A stretch of 32,166 bases of DNA. Source: Deltaproteobacteria bacterium (GTDB taxonomy: Bacteria > Desulfobacterota > BSN033 > WVXP01). Where the stretch lies: contig JAFDHF010000050.1 in the NCBI GenBank assembly GCA_019308905.1, positions 1 through 32,166 on the forward strand, written 5' to 3'. Made by a program: the position numbers and the translations under genes. The notes under the pieces were generated by a model, which was not told where the DNA came from, searched no databases, and was given only the letters and a program-made list of their open reading frames with translations. Shown one piece after another: positions 22,567 to 30,751 of this stretch; positions within the stretch are counted from its first letter, which is position 1, and every line of letters starts with the position of its first letter.

Positions 22567-23589
22567 TTACGACAGGTTCAGTAGTCTCTTGGCATTCAGA
22601 TAGAGATACTTTTCCATGACCCTGTCGGCAAGGGGCAGGGCGAGGGTCTGTTTCAGCGTGGTGTCGAAATTGCCGAAGGGATAGGCGGATCCGTACACGA
22701 ATTGATCCTGGAGCATTTCGATATTCTCCTGGTAGAGCTGCCCCCCGGGCCAGAAGGTATAAACGTCCGAACTGATCGTTACACTCGGCCACTTCAGCGC
22801 AAGCGCCAGCATTTCGGTGATGCGGGGGTAGCCTCCGTGCCCCACCACCAGCCTGAGCCTGGGAAATTGCTTCATCACGCTGTCCATCCGCCAAATCTGG
22901 TTGGGCTTGTCCCAGTTGTTGGGATCGGCAAAGGCACCTGTCTGGACCTGCAGGATCTTCCCGCTGTCCTGCATGACTTCATAGATCGGGTACAGCGAAA
23001 TGTCATCGTACGTGGTCGGGCCGCCCGCCATCCGATAACCGGGCTCGACAGTTGCTCCCCTAATTCCGCTGTCCAGCGCTTTTTGCAGCTCTTCCTTTGA
23101 CTTCTCTACAGGCTGATCCAGATTCACAGGTGCTATGCCATAGAAACGTCCAGGGTATTTTTTCTCGTACTCGAGCAACTCCTTGTATCCCATGCTCCCC
23201 TGTTCTCCTGCCATGTAGCGGCCGGCCACAACAACGGCTTCGATTCCCGTAGAATCTATTTCCTTCCACCAAAGTGCCATAGCCCCGGACGACTCGAACC
23301 GCTTGACACATTCAGGAACCCTCCCGTGGGTTGCCGGGTTGCCGAGATAGGTAGGGCGCTCAGCGATATAGCCCAGGCGCATCTTATACAGCCCGTGGAA
23401 TGCCTTCAGGGGTGGACGGCATCGGAAGTCGATGACCTTGAACTTCTTTCTGCTCTTGCCGGGATCTCCGGCAGGGGCGTCAGCCGAAAGGGTTCCCGGA
23501 ATCATAGCTGCCGCGCCCGCTGCAGCAGCAATGCCAGCAGTCTTGAGAAACTCGCGCCTTTCAACCTTGCATGGAATTTTCTCTTTCAT
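22567..23589 (-). CDS. Tat-exported amidohydrolase-fold protein lacking most metal ligands
   Basis: A 340-residue protein of the amidohydrolase_2 (COG2159-like) group. A twin-arginine signal is clear: RREFLKTAG at 11-19, then an alanine-rich hydrophobic stretch and a probable cleavage near 36-40. The mature barrel starts with VIDFRCRPP, where metal-dependent members have D-x-H-x-H; here the histidines are Arg56 and Arg58. The later strand HxG position reads VQTGA, the GHGG motif keeps His251, and the terminal GSDYP is GSAYP, with Ala302 replacing the catalytic aspartate. Only one of the usual metal ligands remains, so a different mechanism or a binding role is likely. ATG at 23589 has GGAGGG ahead. 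I do not know the substrate. The gene heads a minus-strand run with the BASS transporter. Confidence 0.8.
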   Translation of the reverse strand: MKEKIPCKVERREFLKTAGIAAAAGAAAMIPGTLSADAPAGDPGKSRKKFKVIDFRCRPPLKAFHGLYKMRLGYIAERPTYLGNPATHGRVPECVKRFESSGAMALWWKEIDSTGIEAVVVAGRYMAGEQGSMGYKELLEYEKKYPGRFYGIAPVNLDQPVEKSKEELQKALDSGIRGATVEPGYRMAGGPTTYDDISLYPIYEVMQDSGKILQVQTGAFADPNNWDKPNQIWRMDSVMKQFPRLRLVVGHGGYPRITEMLALALKWPSVTISSDVYTFWPGGQLYQENIEMLQDQFVYGSAYPFGNFDTTLKQTLALPLADRVMEKYLYLNAKRLLNLS

Positions 23590-23858
23590 TTTTCTTGACC
23601 CTCCTTTTTCTGGTTTGATTGGGTTGTACTCTCCTATCAACTAGGCCATGAAAAAGTCGGCCACTCTTCGTAGAGCACGGCAATGAATCAAGCTCTCTTC
23701 ATTCGTTTATCAGGCTAAGAAAACGAACAAAAAGGCAAAAAGACAGAAAACACTTGTTTTGATTGTTTTGCTTTCCTCACTGTTTTCGAGTGGACCGGGG
23801 ACAAGCACGACGCAAACAGACATTATCGATACTGTTGTAGAGGAGAAATCCAGGCGCA

Positions 23859-24860
23859 CTATGGTACGATTACAGCACGCCCGACGATTTGTCCTTTAGC
23901 TAATTTACCAAGCGCCACTTCCGCCTCTTCCAGCTTAAACCGGGTAACATGCGGCTTTAAGAGCCCTGCTTCTGCAAGACCGATAAGCTCCAACAGTTCG
24001 GATTTACTTCCTCCAAAGGAGGTACTCAACATCACACCATACGGAAGAGCATGATGGGTGAATTCAAACGATCCGGGACCCCGGCCTACAACCGCGATGT
24101 GTCCCAGCGGTTTAATCATTCTGGTTGCTGATGCAATGGTGCCGCCGGCACCCACAAAATCGAGCACCGCTTCCATGCTCATTTTTTCGAAATTGGGGTC
24201 TTCCGATCTTCGGCATTCATCGGCGCCAAGTTCTTTGGCCAACTCCAGCGCCGAATCGCTCAAATCGTAAGCGATGATGCGCGCCGGGCTCATCGCTTTC
24301 AGCTCCTGAACAGCCAGATGTCCAAGACCGCCCACACCGATTACGGCCACGGTGGTCCCGCCGGTCAACAAGGGCAGCACCCGCTTCACGGCGTGGTAGG
24401 AGCTCAGGGCCGCATCAGTGAGCGGCGCCGCTTCGGCCGGATCGATATTTACCGGCACCACCGCACCGGCCGGGGCAACCACGTACTCGGCCAGACCGCC
24501 GTCAAGTCCCATCCCAACCTGCTTGCCCTTGTTCAGGCAGTAGTTATTCCAACCCGCCGCACAGTAGCGGCAATGGCCGCATCCTGCGATGGTCACGATG
24601 GCGGCCTGGTCTGGCTCGAAGCCACTCACGCCGGGGCCCAGTTTGTCGATCCAGCCGCCCACTTCGTGGCCAATGGTCATGGGTAATTCTATTTTCAAAT
24701 GGGGCGGGCTGGCTTCCCATTCATGAATTAGATGTAAATCCGACTGACAAATACCGTTGCCCGCCACTTTGAGCCGCACCTGCCCCGCGCCTGGCTCAGG
24801 AACGGGAATATCTACGAACTTTGGCGGCTCTTTCCATTCAAACAAGCGATAGGCTTTCAT
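23859..24860 (-). CDS. Zinc-dependent alcohol dehydrogenase (MDR family)
   Basis: A 333-residue medium-chain dehydrogenase oxidising an alcohol with NAD(P)+. Catalytic zinc ligands are Cys38 (GICQSDLH) and His65-Glu66 (IGHEVGG). The structural zinc site is complete with Cys94, Cys97, Cys100 and Cys108. The nucleotide-binding motif GVGGLGHLA follows near 175, then YDLSD with an acidic residue at the end of the second strand, which favours NAD+ over NADP+. ATG at 24860 is preceded by GGAGG. It belongs to the same-strand gene group with the epimerase and esterase remnant. Substrate unknown; secondary or cyclic alcohols are possible given the catabolic-looking context. Confidence 0.92.
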   Translation of the reverse strand: MKAYRLFEWKEPPKFVDIPVPEPGAGQVRLKVAGNGICQSDLHLIHEWEASPPHLKIELPMTIGHEVGGWIDKLGPGVSGFEPDQAAIVTIAGCGHCRYCAAGWNNYCLNKGKQVGMGLDGGLAEYVVAPAGAVVPVNIDPAEAAPLTDAALSSYHAVKRVLPLLTGGTTVAVIGVGGLGHLAVQELKAMSPARIIAYDLSDSALELAKELGADECRRSEDPNFEKMSMEAVLDFVGAGGTIASATRMIKPLGHIAVVGRGPGSFEFTHHALPYGVMLSTSFGGSKSELLELIGLAEAGLLKPHVTRFKLEEAEVALGKLAKGQIVGRAVIVP

Positions 24861-24965
24861 GATTATTCCTCCGCTACAAGATTTGGTCCGGGTACACTGT
24901 CTTGATCCGAAGCCGTTGCGCGGGTTTTGTGCGTTTCTTGAACATTCATCAGGAATTGTTTTGGC

Positions 24966-25253
24966 TCAATTCCGAGATAACAGGTATTCTTGGCACTGCT
25001 CCCAGCGCCCTTCATCAATGAGAAAAGAATAGGCCGTCACATGATTTATTATCGCCAGACGATCGGCCAGAAATTTTGGATCAGCAGGCAGCGGTTTGCC
25101 GGAATAGTCCGCCTGCACCATGGGAAGACGCGCTGGCTTCAGGCGCTTTTGAAAATCCGTCAGCTTTTCCCATTTCTTCCCCTGGGCCATGACGGGAGAA
25201 ACCACCAATAAAACCAATACGAAAACTGCCCGTAATTTGACCATCTTCTTCAT
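24966..25253 (-). pseudogene. Truncated exported SnoaL-like protein
   Basis: The 95-residue frame starts with a signal peptide (MVKLRAVFVLVLLVVSPVMA) and continues into the first helix of an NTF2/SnoaL-like domain, LADRLAIINHVTAYSFLIDEGRWE. It then stops after ten further residues, before the cone-shaped beta sheet that makes up the rest of this fold (normally about 100 more residues). Only 105 bp separate the stop from the alcohol dehydrogenase start, so the missing part is not in another frame; a deletion is likely. The start has AAGGA upstream and lies just after the epimerase stop, so the original gene was probably third in an operon. Confidence 0.65.
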
Positions 25254-25264
25254 TTTTTTCCTTT

Positions 25265-26233
25265 CTATTCATTCTTCAGGGCTTGGAGATAGGCGTCGAT
25301 GATCTTGTCATAGGTGTCATAGCTCGGCTTCCAGGCCCACTCCCTTACGGAGCTGTTGTCGTCCACAAGGTGGGAGGCGGATTTGAGCAGCTTATCCCAC
25401 TCCGGATTGATGTCGAACGTAATCCGTGCGCCCGGGATGTGCCGATTCACCATCTCCACCATCTCGCCTGCAGTCGGCACTGGGTCCTTGACGCCGTTGA
25501 TGAAGTAGTTCACGGTTTTGATGTTCTCCGCCGGTGCGTTTCCCAGCATGATCAGGGCACGGCCACCATCTTCCACATAGACGAGGGGCAGGCGGATTTC
25601 CGGACTGATGGGCACCGTGTAAGATTCCCCTCTCGCCGAGTGCTCGATGATCGCCGAGGTATAGCTGACAATACCCCCGACTCGCTCACCCGGTCCGATG
25701 ATAGCGGGATAGTGAATCCCTCGGTAATCCAGCCCGAACCTCCTTCTGTAATACCTCCCGGCGTTCTCGGCGAAAACCTTCGTAATCCCATAGAATGATG
25801 CGGGACGCTGTAGAGTTCTGTCGTTGAGCACCTCCCCTTCTTCAAGGTCCTCTCCATACGTGGTGGCGGAACTGGAAAAGAGCACTCGGGACACGTTGTG
25901 CTGCCTCGCCGTCTCCAGCAGGTGCATGAACCCGTTCACGTTGATACGCACGGCCTCCATCTGGTTTCTTTCACAGGCATCCCCCAGATACGCTGCGATG
26001 TGGTAAATCTTCGTGGGCTTTGTCCTGCCGATGAGAGAGGCAAGCGCCTCGGGGTCGGCAACGTCGGACCGCACATATTCGATCTGGTCCATAATATCCT
26101 TCAGCCGCTTGGGATCCGGGTTGATGTCCATTACGATCGGGTGTTCTTGCCCCCCCTCGACGAGTTGATGTACGAGCGAAGACCCCAGAAGTCCCGATCC
26201 CCCGGTGACAATGACATTGTTTGGATTCGCCAT
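25265..26233 (-). CDS. NAD-dependent epimerase/dehydratase (extended SDR)
   Basis: A 322-residue extended short-chain dehydrogenase of the GalE/nucleoside-diphosphate-sugar epimerase type. It shows the NAD-binding GGSGLLG at 11-17, Asp36 at the end of the second strand (NAD+ preference), SSSATTYG with the catalytic Ser/Thr near 121-124, and the Tyr148-x3-Lys152 pair in FYGITK. ATG at 26233 has AAGGAGG nine bases ahead. Proteins of this kind also occur in catabolic clusters, acting on non-sugar hydroxyacids or lactones. It sits 28 bp downstream of the decayed esterase gene and upstream of the truncated SnoaL-like gene, consistent with one former operon. The substrate is not evident. Confidence 0.87.
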   Translation of the reverse strand: MANPNNVIVTGGSGLLGSSLVHQLVEGGQEHPIVMDINPDPKRLKDIMDQIEYVRSDVADPEALASLIGRTKPTKIYHIAAYLGDACERNQMEAVRINVNGFMHLLETARQHNVSRVLFSSSATTYGEDLEEGEVLNDRTLQRPASFYGITKVFAENAGRYYRRRFGLDYRGIHYPAIIGPGERVGGIVSYTSAIIEHSARGESYTVPISPEIRLPLVYVEDGGRALIMLGNAPAENIKTVNYFINGVKDPVPTAGEMVEMVNRHIPGARITFDINPEWDKLLKSASHLVDDNSSVREWAWKPSYDTYDKIIDAYLQALKNE

Positions 26234-26261
26234 TTCTTGCCTCCTTGCTTTATTGTTTTGT

Positions 26262-27186
26262 CTATTCAAGGTATTTCAGCAGAAATCCTTTCAATTGGCT
26301 ATAGACCAATTTCGATTCCGGTGATTCATACAGGAACAGATATTCCGCACGCGAGACCCCTTCGATCACCATAAGGTCGGCAACCACACGTGCCCTTCTC
26401 ATTTTCATGTGCCTCCCAACCGCATTGCTGAGAAACAAGTCCCGTGTGCCGCTTACAAGGAAGTCCGGAGGGAAGCCCGTAAAATCACCATAAACAGGCG
26501 AAACAAGAGGATCTTTCAGGTCTTTACCGTCAGCGTACAGTTTTGCGGCACTTTCCAGCAGCCCCTCGTTGGTTACCAAGAGGTGATCAATACCCTAATT
26601 GATGTAATAGCTGTCACCGGTCTTTGTCAGGTCGGTCCAGGGTATCCCCGCAAACAGGGCGGCCGGCACATCAAGCCCCAATGCCTTGAGTTTGTGGACC
26701 GTGGCCGGGGTCAATCCGCCTCCGGCAGAGGTCCCGCCTAGGGCGATACACCCCGCACGGTGTTTTTTCAACGGTTCCCTGTACACATTCACTGCATCAT
26801 CCAGCACCGCCGGGAACGGGTGTTTGGGAGGCATCCGGTAATCAACCGATATCACCCGGATATTGCACCTGGCCGCAATCAAAACGGCCTCCGCCAAACC
26901 CGCCTTGCCTGGATTGAAAACATAGGCGCCTCCATAGAGATACATGAAGACGCGATTTTCGTTTTTCGGATCGATCTTTCTTACCGCCGAAACATCCGGC
27001 TGGGGAATACCGAGAAGAAAATCACGGAGCACCTTACCGCCGGCCTGTGGCGCTGCCGGAATTGTTTTTTCACGTATGACCCACTGTTTTTCACCAGTTC
27101 TTGCCAGCACGCTTGTTGCAGAGGTCGAGAAGACAAGAATCCCCAATACCACCAATAACGGTCTTAATGTCTTCTTTAGTCTTCAT
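26262..27186 (-). pseudogene. Decayed HSL-family alpha/beta hydrolase (esterase)
   Basis: The gene once encoded an exported esterase of about 300 residues. ATG at 27186 follows GGGAGATAAT, but the frame is lost within four codons: removing one base from the AAA run at 27175-27177 restores a signal peptide, MKTKKTLRPLLVVLGILVFS. From there one frame runs through YLYGGAYVFN (normally HGG), the nucleophile GTSAGGG, a TAG at 26595-26597 where homologues have an ordinary codon, and on in the same frame through LKDPLVSPVYGDFTGFPP, SGTRDLFLS and EGVSRAEY. The catalytic His of EGxSHAxY is Arg, by one CAT-to-CGT change, and the oxyanion His is Tyr by one CAT-to-TAT change. Four lesions argue for a true pseudogene. 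Confidence 0.85.
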
Positions 27187-27368
27187 ATTATCTCCCGTCA
27201 AAGTATGGACTTCCCACCAATGCCACACATTCCGATATTCTTCACCCTTGGCGGTAAAGGGCCATAAAGGGTCAGCATGTGAAAATCTAAAAGGAAATCC
27301 TCCCCAGGATCAATGGGGGTAATCCTGTATTTCCTTGTTGGAAACACCCTACATCATCGAGGAGGGCA

Positions 27369-27394
27369 GGGGTCAAGTCTTTTTTTGATCATTA
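27369..27394 (+). repeat. Left 26-bp inverted repeat
   Basis: Begins AGGGGTCAAGTC, then seven T, then GATCATT. It is the exact reverse complement of 28953-28978. Confidence 0.9.
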
Positions 27395-27595
27395 CTGTCA
27401 AGTTATTCTGTAACTCCGATATGTTACACTCTATATCTGGTTGATACTCCGAAAGCCCAGCCCCGGGACCGAAGTGAAATGTAAACTGGTCACTACGAGT
27501 AGCCCCTCCGACTCCCTGGTCATTTTCAAAGGGCCGTCCTCACTCCATCCCAAAATCAAACGGCAGGAAGCAAGAGAATGAGAGCGCCCTCCACT

Positions 27596-27635
27596 ATCAG
27601 TCTCACCCAAGGTGACCATCAATCTCATCCAAGGT
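27596..27635 (+). repeat. Two direct 18-bp repeats with a 22-bp period
   Basis: ATCAGTCTCACCCAAGGT at 27596-27613 and ATCAATCTCATCCAAGGT at 27618-27635 match at 16 of 18 positions. Two turns of the helix separate them, so one protein could bind both on the same face. Multiple repeats of this size are typical of the ends of IS21-type elements; a relic of such an end is one explanation. Confidence 0.6.
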
Positions 27636-28044
27636 AAAATGCTTTTGATTGCAAAGAGAAATCAGAAAGAAAACTCAAGACAAGATTTGGCCCATCTCCC
27701 CCGTTCGCGATATCATTCTGCAAGAGACGATATTTCTTGCAACAGATAACTATTACTCCTTGACAGGGCGCTCCTTAATCGGTGACCAACCCCGCTAGAA
27801 ACTGCCATGGCAGCATACCTCATCATGAGGGATCGAGCTGTGTTCAAGCCCGAAAGGCTGTTTGCATAAGGAGGTGGCAGGAACGGCAAACCTACCAAGG
27901 GGCTGGCTTAAGAACCACGAGGCCTGGGGAAAGAACGAATTGGATACGGCCTGGAGCCAAAGATTTTCCTGTCCCCTAAGGAGCAGAAAGGGTGGATTTG
28001 ACAGAGGGGTTTGTCCGACAAGACATCAATCCTGACGGGTGACT

Positions 28045-28086
28045 GGTGCAGCGACGCTGGCACCGAAAAACCGGAAGAAACTCCGG
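28045..28086. repeat. Two adjacent hairpins in the mobile element
   Basis: GGTGC at 28045-28049 pairs with GCACC at 28060-28064 (with AGCG/CGCT inside), and CCGGA at 28071-28075 pairs with TCCGG at 28082-28086. They lie 56 bp beyond the transposase stop. Paired palindromes of this type are the usual substrates of REP-associated transposases, so they may be the recognition sites. Confidence 0.5.
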
Positions 28087-28141
28087 CAAAGGTAGAGGTG
28101 CTGTTGACTCAGCCGTTGCCCCCTAGGGCGTTTATAGGGGA

Positions 28142-28697
28142 TTAGCCCTCCACATTGGACAGATCGGTCTTAATCGTCTCAATCCGTTTTCTCAATAGCT
28201 CGTTCCTCGCTTGGTTTACCGAGAATCTCTGGTGCCCCTTGGCCATACATGAATAACTGAGACCACCAAAGACCTGCCCGATTCGGCTATTCCTTACGCC
28301 TGTCAACCTTTTCATCAAGTAGAGGGCGATGTATCTCGACTCGCCACTAGCTGTCAGCACATCGTCCCGGGACACCTCGAAATCAGAAGAGGCTGCATCA
28401 ATGATGTCATCAAATCCATAAGAGGCTTCCAACACCTTTCTCTCTGAGACCTCTCGCCTTGGAACAATCAGATCCCTCATAGCCCTTTCACGGTCTCCCT
28501 GACAAACGTCTGACCGCCCGGACTCACCCCACGATATACGCTCTCCGGTGGATTGTCGGACACCTGCGTAACGGCTTTCTCGATAAAATCTCTGTATCGC
28601 TTCTTCGAGCTTTCTTGTGTTTCCGGTCTTTGTAGACAATCACCAAAATACAACAATTCCCTGTACCTCCGCTGAAAAAGATGACCACATGGCAAAA
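28142..28697 (-). pseudogene. REP-associated tyrosine (Y1/IS200-like) transposase remnant with DnaA-like C-terminus
   Basis: Two minus-strand frames together match the later part of these transposases. The first (from about 28697) reads CGHLFQRRYRELLY, the conserved strand after the catalytic domain, skips the SRYIHLNP region that contains the family's late helix, and continues KKRYRDFIEKAV and FVRETVKGL. At about 28480-28495 the frame shifts, and the second reads RAMRDLIVPRREVSERKVLEA, then a DnaA domain IV-like helix-turn-helix with ESRYIALYLMKRLTGVRNSRIGQVFGGLSYSCMAKGHQRF. The N-terminal part with the His-hydrophobic-His metal motif is missing. It cannot encode an active enzyme. Single-strand transposases of this group process palindromic REP sequences. 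Confidence 0.72.
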
Positions 28698-28952
28698 GGG
28701 CCCTTGGTATTAAATCCGTACTGGTCTGGCGTGAGACTATCACCTCCGCATTAGTCGGAGAAGGATCTGACCTGCCGGAATGTCCAATGTCAAGGGCTGA
28801 CCCCATGGGCAAAGGAGAATTCGATTCCTGGGTGTGACAGCGGTTCTTGCCGGTCAACTCTCCCTTCATCCCGGCCCAGAGACGTGTGCCTTCCTAAACT
28901 ATCAGCCACGGGGTGAGGCTAACTAGGCGTGTTTGCAGAATAACTAGGTAGA

Positions 28953-28978
28953 AATGATCAAAAAAAGACTTGACCCCT
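28953..28978 (-). repeat. Right 26-bp inverted repeat
   Basis: Reads AATGATC, seven A, then GACTTGACCCCT on the plus strand. It is the exact reverse complement of 27369-27394. Confidence 0.9.
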
Positions 28979-29018
28979 TTGCTGACACCCCTCCTCAAAT
29001 TTGAACAAACCTGTCTGC

Positions 29019-29393
29019 CTAGGCTTTCCACAGGCCGTGGAGGTTGCAATACCCCCGGGCGGTAATCTTCTCGGCAGGAACGTTGAACGTCGCTTCAGGA
29101 GCATCACCCGGCTTGAGGAACTGGCGGTATGCCTTTCCGTCGGCAATCGCCTCGATCCACTCGATATAGTGCTTCTCCTCCATGGGATGGGCCACACTCC
29201 CCACCTTCACCTTGAACCCGGATGCTGTCCGTTCAATTACCGGCATGTGCTTCTCCCGGGCGGCGTCGACCGTATTCTCCGTGAAGAGTCTCATGGGCTG
29301 CCCGCAGCACACGAGTTCTCCCTTGCCCTCGTGGAGCATTTCCACAATATTCCCGCAGATCTCACACTTGTAGATTTCCAGTTGCTTGGTCAT
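29019..29393 (-). CDS. Desulfoferrodoxin (superoxide reductase, two-iron type)
   Basis: This 124-residue cytoplasmic protein reduces superoxide to hydrogen peroxide without making oxygen. Centre I, the desulforedoxin-like Fe(Cys)4 site, has Cys10, Cys13, Cys29 and Cys30. Centre II, the catalytic Fe(His)4Cys site, has His49 (EKHMP, with Glu47), His69 and His75 ([13 protein letters not shown]), Cys116 and His119 (CNLHG). All ligands are present, so the protein should be active. ATG at 29393 follows GGAGGG. It is last in a tpx/rubrerythrin-like/desulfoferrodoxin run on the minus strand; the neighbours would remove the peroxide it forms. Confidence 0.95.
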   Translation of the reverse strand: MTKQLEIYKCEICGNIVEMLHEGKGELVCCGQPMRLFTENTVDAAREKHMPVIERTASGFKVKVGSVAHPMEEKHYIEWIEAIADGKAYRQFLKPGDAPEATFNVPAEKITARGYCNLHGLWKA

Positions 29394-29453
29394 CTCACCC
29401 TCCTCCCTTTCGAGTCGAGTCTGTCCGGCGGTGAAAACACCCCGACTGCACGA

Positions 29454-29906
29454 TTAGTTTGAAGTCAAGACCTCATCGTCCCAGATCTTTTCGAAGAAGA
29501 ACTTATGGCCCCTCTCCTCCTCGGCCAGATTCTGAAACAGGCGCTTGGCGAGCGGATCGTCCACGACTTTCTCCAGATCGGTGTACAGATTGATCGAGGC
29601 CTGTTCACGGTGCATGGCGATGTCTACAATATCCTGCCACGACATGTCCGGGCCGGGCTTCTTCTCCACTACATACTCGGTTATGTGGAGATCGGGTACC
29701 TTGTGGGGAACTCCGGTTGCAACACCGGCCACATCCATCTTTTCCAGTCGTTGCCTATGGCCTTCTTCCATTGCGGCTATCTTGCGAAGCTCCACTGCCA
29801 GGGCCTTCACCTTGACCTTCTCGGCTAGGTCGTTGTAAAACCCCACTGCCTCCTTCTCCTTCTCTATGGCAAAATCGATAATGGTCTGAAGTTCTTCCGA
29901 ACTCAT
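29454..29906 (-). CDS. Ferritin-like rubrerythrin-family protein without rubredoxin domain
   Basis: A 150-residue four-helix protein. The di-iron ligands appear in the expected places: EKEKEAVGFYNDLAEK in helix 1, MEEGHRQRLEK in helix 2, HREQASINLYTDLEK in helix 3 and EEERGHKFFFEKIWD in helix 4. No C-terminal Cys4 rubredoxin-like domain follows, so it needs an external electron donor, possibly centre I of the neighbouring desulfoferrodoxin or a rubredoxin elsewhere. ATG at 29906 is preferred because GGGGAGAAAGA lies just ahead; an earlier alternative start adds eight residues. It probably acts in peroxide reduction or iron handling. Gaps of 60 and 91 bp separate it from desulfoferrodoxin and tpx. 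Confidence 0.88.
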   Translation of the reverse strand: MSSEELQTIIDFAIEKEKEAVGFYNDLAEKVKVKALAVELRKIAAMEEGHRQRLEKMDVAGVATGVPHKVPDLHITEYVVEKKPGPDMSWQDIVDIAMHREQASINLYTDLEKVVDDPLAKRLFQNLAEEERGHKFFFEKIWDDEVLTSN

Positions 29907-29997
29907 TCTTTCTCCCCCGTCCGCCATCACTGCTCCCCCCTCGATTCATGGACAAACCCGGACCCGTCACGCCCTGAATCACTTCAGAGATCGAAGC

Positions 29998-30513
29998 TCA
30001 GACGATTTTCCTCACGGCATTCCAGAGGGCCTCGTAGTCAGGTTCATGGGTCATCTCCTTGACAAGCTGAATGTACTTGACAACCCCGCTGCCGTCGACC
30101 AGGAAGACCGCTCTCGCCAGGAGGCGCAACTCCTTGATCAAGACACCGTAGGCCAGACCGAAACCAGCCTCGCGATGATCTGACAGGGTCTTCACCGTCG
30201 TCACACCGGCCGCCCCGCACCATCTCTTCTGGGCAAAGGGAAGATCCATGCTCACCGTAAGGATCACTACCCCTTCGCCGAATCTGGACGCCTCTTCGTT
30301 GAATCTCCGTGTCTCCGTGTCGCAGACCGGGGTATCCAGAGAAGGGACAGACGAGAGGATACGGACCTTGCCGGCAAGGGAGTCGAAGCGAACCGTTTCC
30401 ATGTCGTTTCCAATCGTCTCAAAATCCGGCGCCCTGTCCCCCACATGGATCTCCCGGCCCACAAGTGTGAGGGGATTGCCCATGAACGTGACCGCTCCTG
30501 GTCTCTCTTCCAT
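29998..30513 (-). CDS. tpx: Thiol peroxidase (Tpx, peroxiredoxin)
   Basis: A 171-residue atypical two-cysteine peroxiredoxin that reduces hydrogen peroxide and alkyl hydroperoxides with thioredoxin as donor. The peroxidatic residue is Cys64 in SLDTPVCDTETRRF and the resolving residue Cys99 in FAQKRWCGAAGV; the spacing of 35 is close to the 34 recalled for E. coli Tpx. The N-terminal FMGNPLTLVG and VGDRAPDF blocks are typical. ATG at 30513 is preceded by AGGAGGT. It is the first gene of the oxygen-defence run and has a consensus-like promoter about 135 bp upstream. Confidence 0.95.
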   Translation of the reverse strand: MEERPGAVTFMGNPLTLVGREIHVGDRAPDFETIGNDMETVRFDSLAGKVRILSSVPSLDTPVCDTETRRFNEEASRFGEGVVILTVSMDLPFAQKRWCGAAGVTTVKTLSDHREAGFGLAYGVLIKELRLLARAVFLVDGSGVVKYIQLVKEMTHEPDYEALWNAVRKIV

Positions 30514-30647
30514 TCGGACCTCCTCGCGGTTTCCCGGTCATTTCTCCCTGGAAAACCCTCTTCGAGAAAACTCGTCCCGTAGTGGTACCCAGGAAAGTCT
30601 CCGATATTCAATCCGCCAACATCCCTCACCGACCGTCACTTGATTGA

Positions 30648-30677
30648 AGCATATATTTCCGGTTTTCCCCATGTCAA
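30648..30677 (-). promoter_or_regulatory. Sigma-70-type promoter of the tpx operon
   Basis: On the minus strand a perfect TTGACA (plus 30672-30677) is followed by TATATG at 16 bp (30650-30655) or TATGCT at 18 bp (30648-30653). The leader would be about 130 nt. Confidence 0.55.
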
Positions 30678-30721
30678 GGGGGCCCCGTTTTTTTCCTTTC
30701 AGCTCGAGTTTCCTGACCTTT

Positions 30722-30751
30722 GCATTCCACTATTTTCTAATGGTGGAATGC
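30722..30751. promoter_or_regulatory. Hairpin/palindrome upstream of tpx
   Basis: GCATTCCACTAT at 30722-30733 and ATGGTGGAATGC at 30740-30751 form 12-position arms with a single T-G wobble around a 6-base loop. It lies 45 bp upstream of the tpx -35 element and could be an operator or a hairpin; no T-run follows. Confidence 0.45.

Larger units (their letters stand above)
27369..28978. mobile_element. 1.61-kb element with 26-bp inverted ends and a decayed Y1 transposase
   Basis: Perfect inverted repeats at 27369-27394 and 28953-28978 enclose a region with the remains of a REP-associated tyrosine transposase (28142-28697), two strong hairpins and a pair of direct repeats. No longer coding frame is convincing inside. 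The element lies between the decayed esterase gene and the desulfoferrodoxin gene, its right end only 41 bp from the latter's stop. Since the transposase is broken, it can move only if helped in trans. Confidence 0.7.

Noticed and set aside
26595-26597. In-frame TAG in the esterase read as pyrrolysine
   Set aside because: The gene also has a frameshift and lost catalytic residues, and TAG serves as the ordinary stop of several genes here (ends at 18224, 25265, 29019 and 31851).
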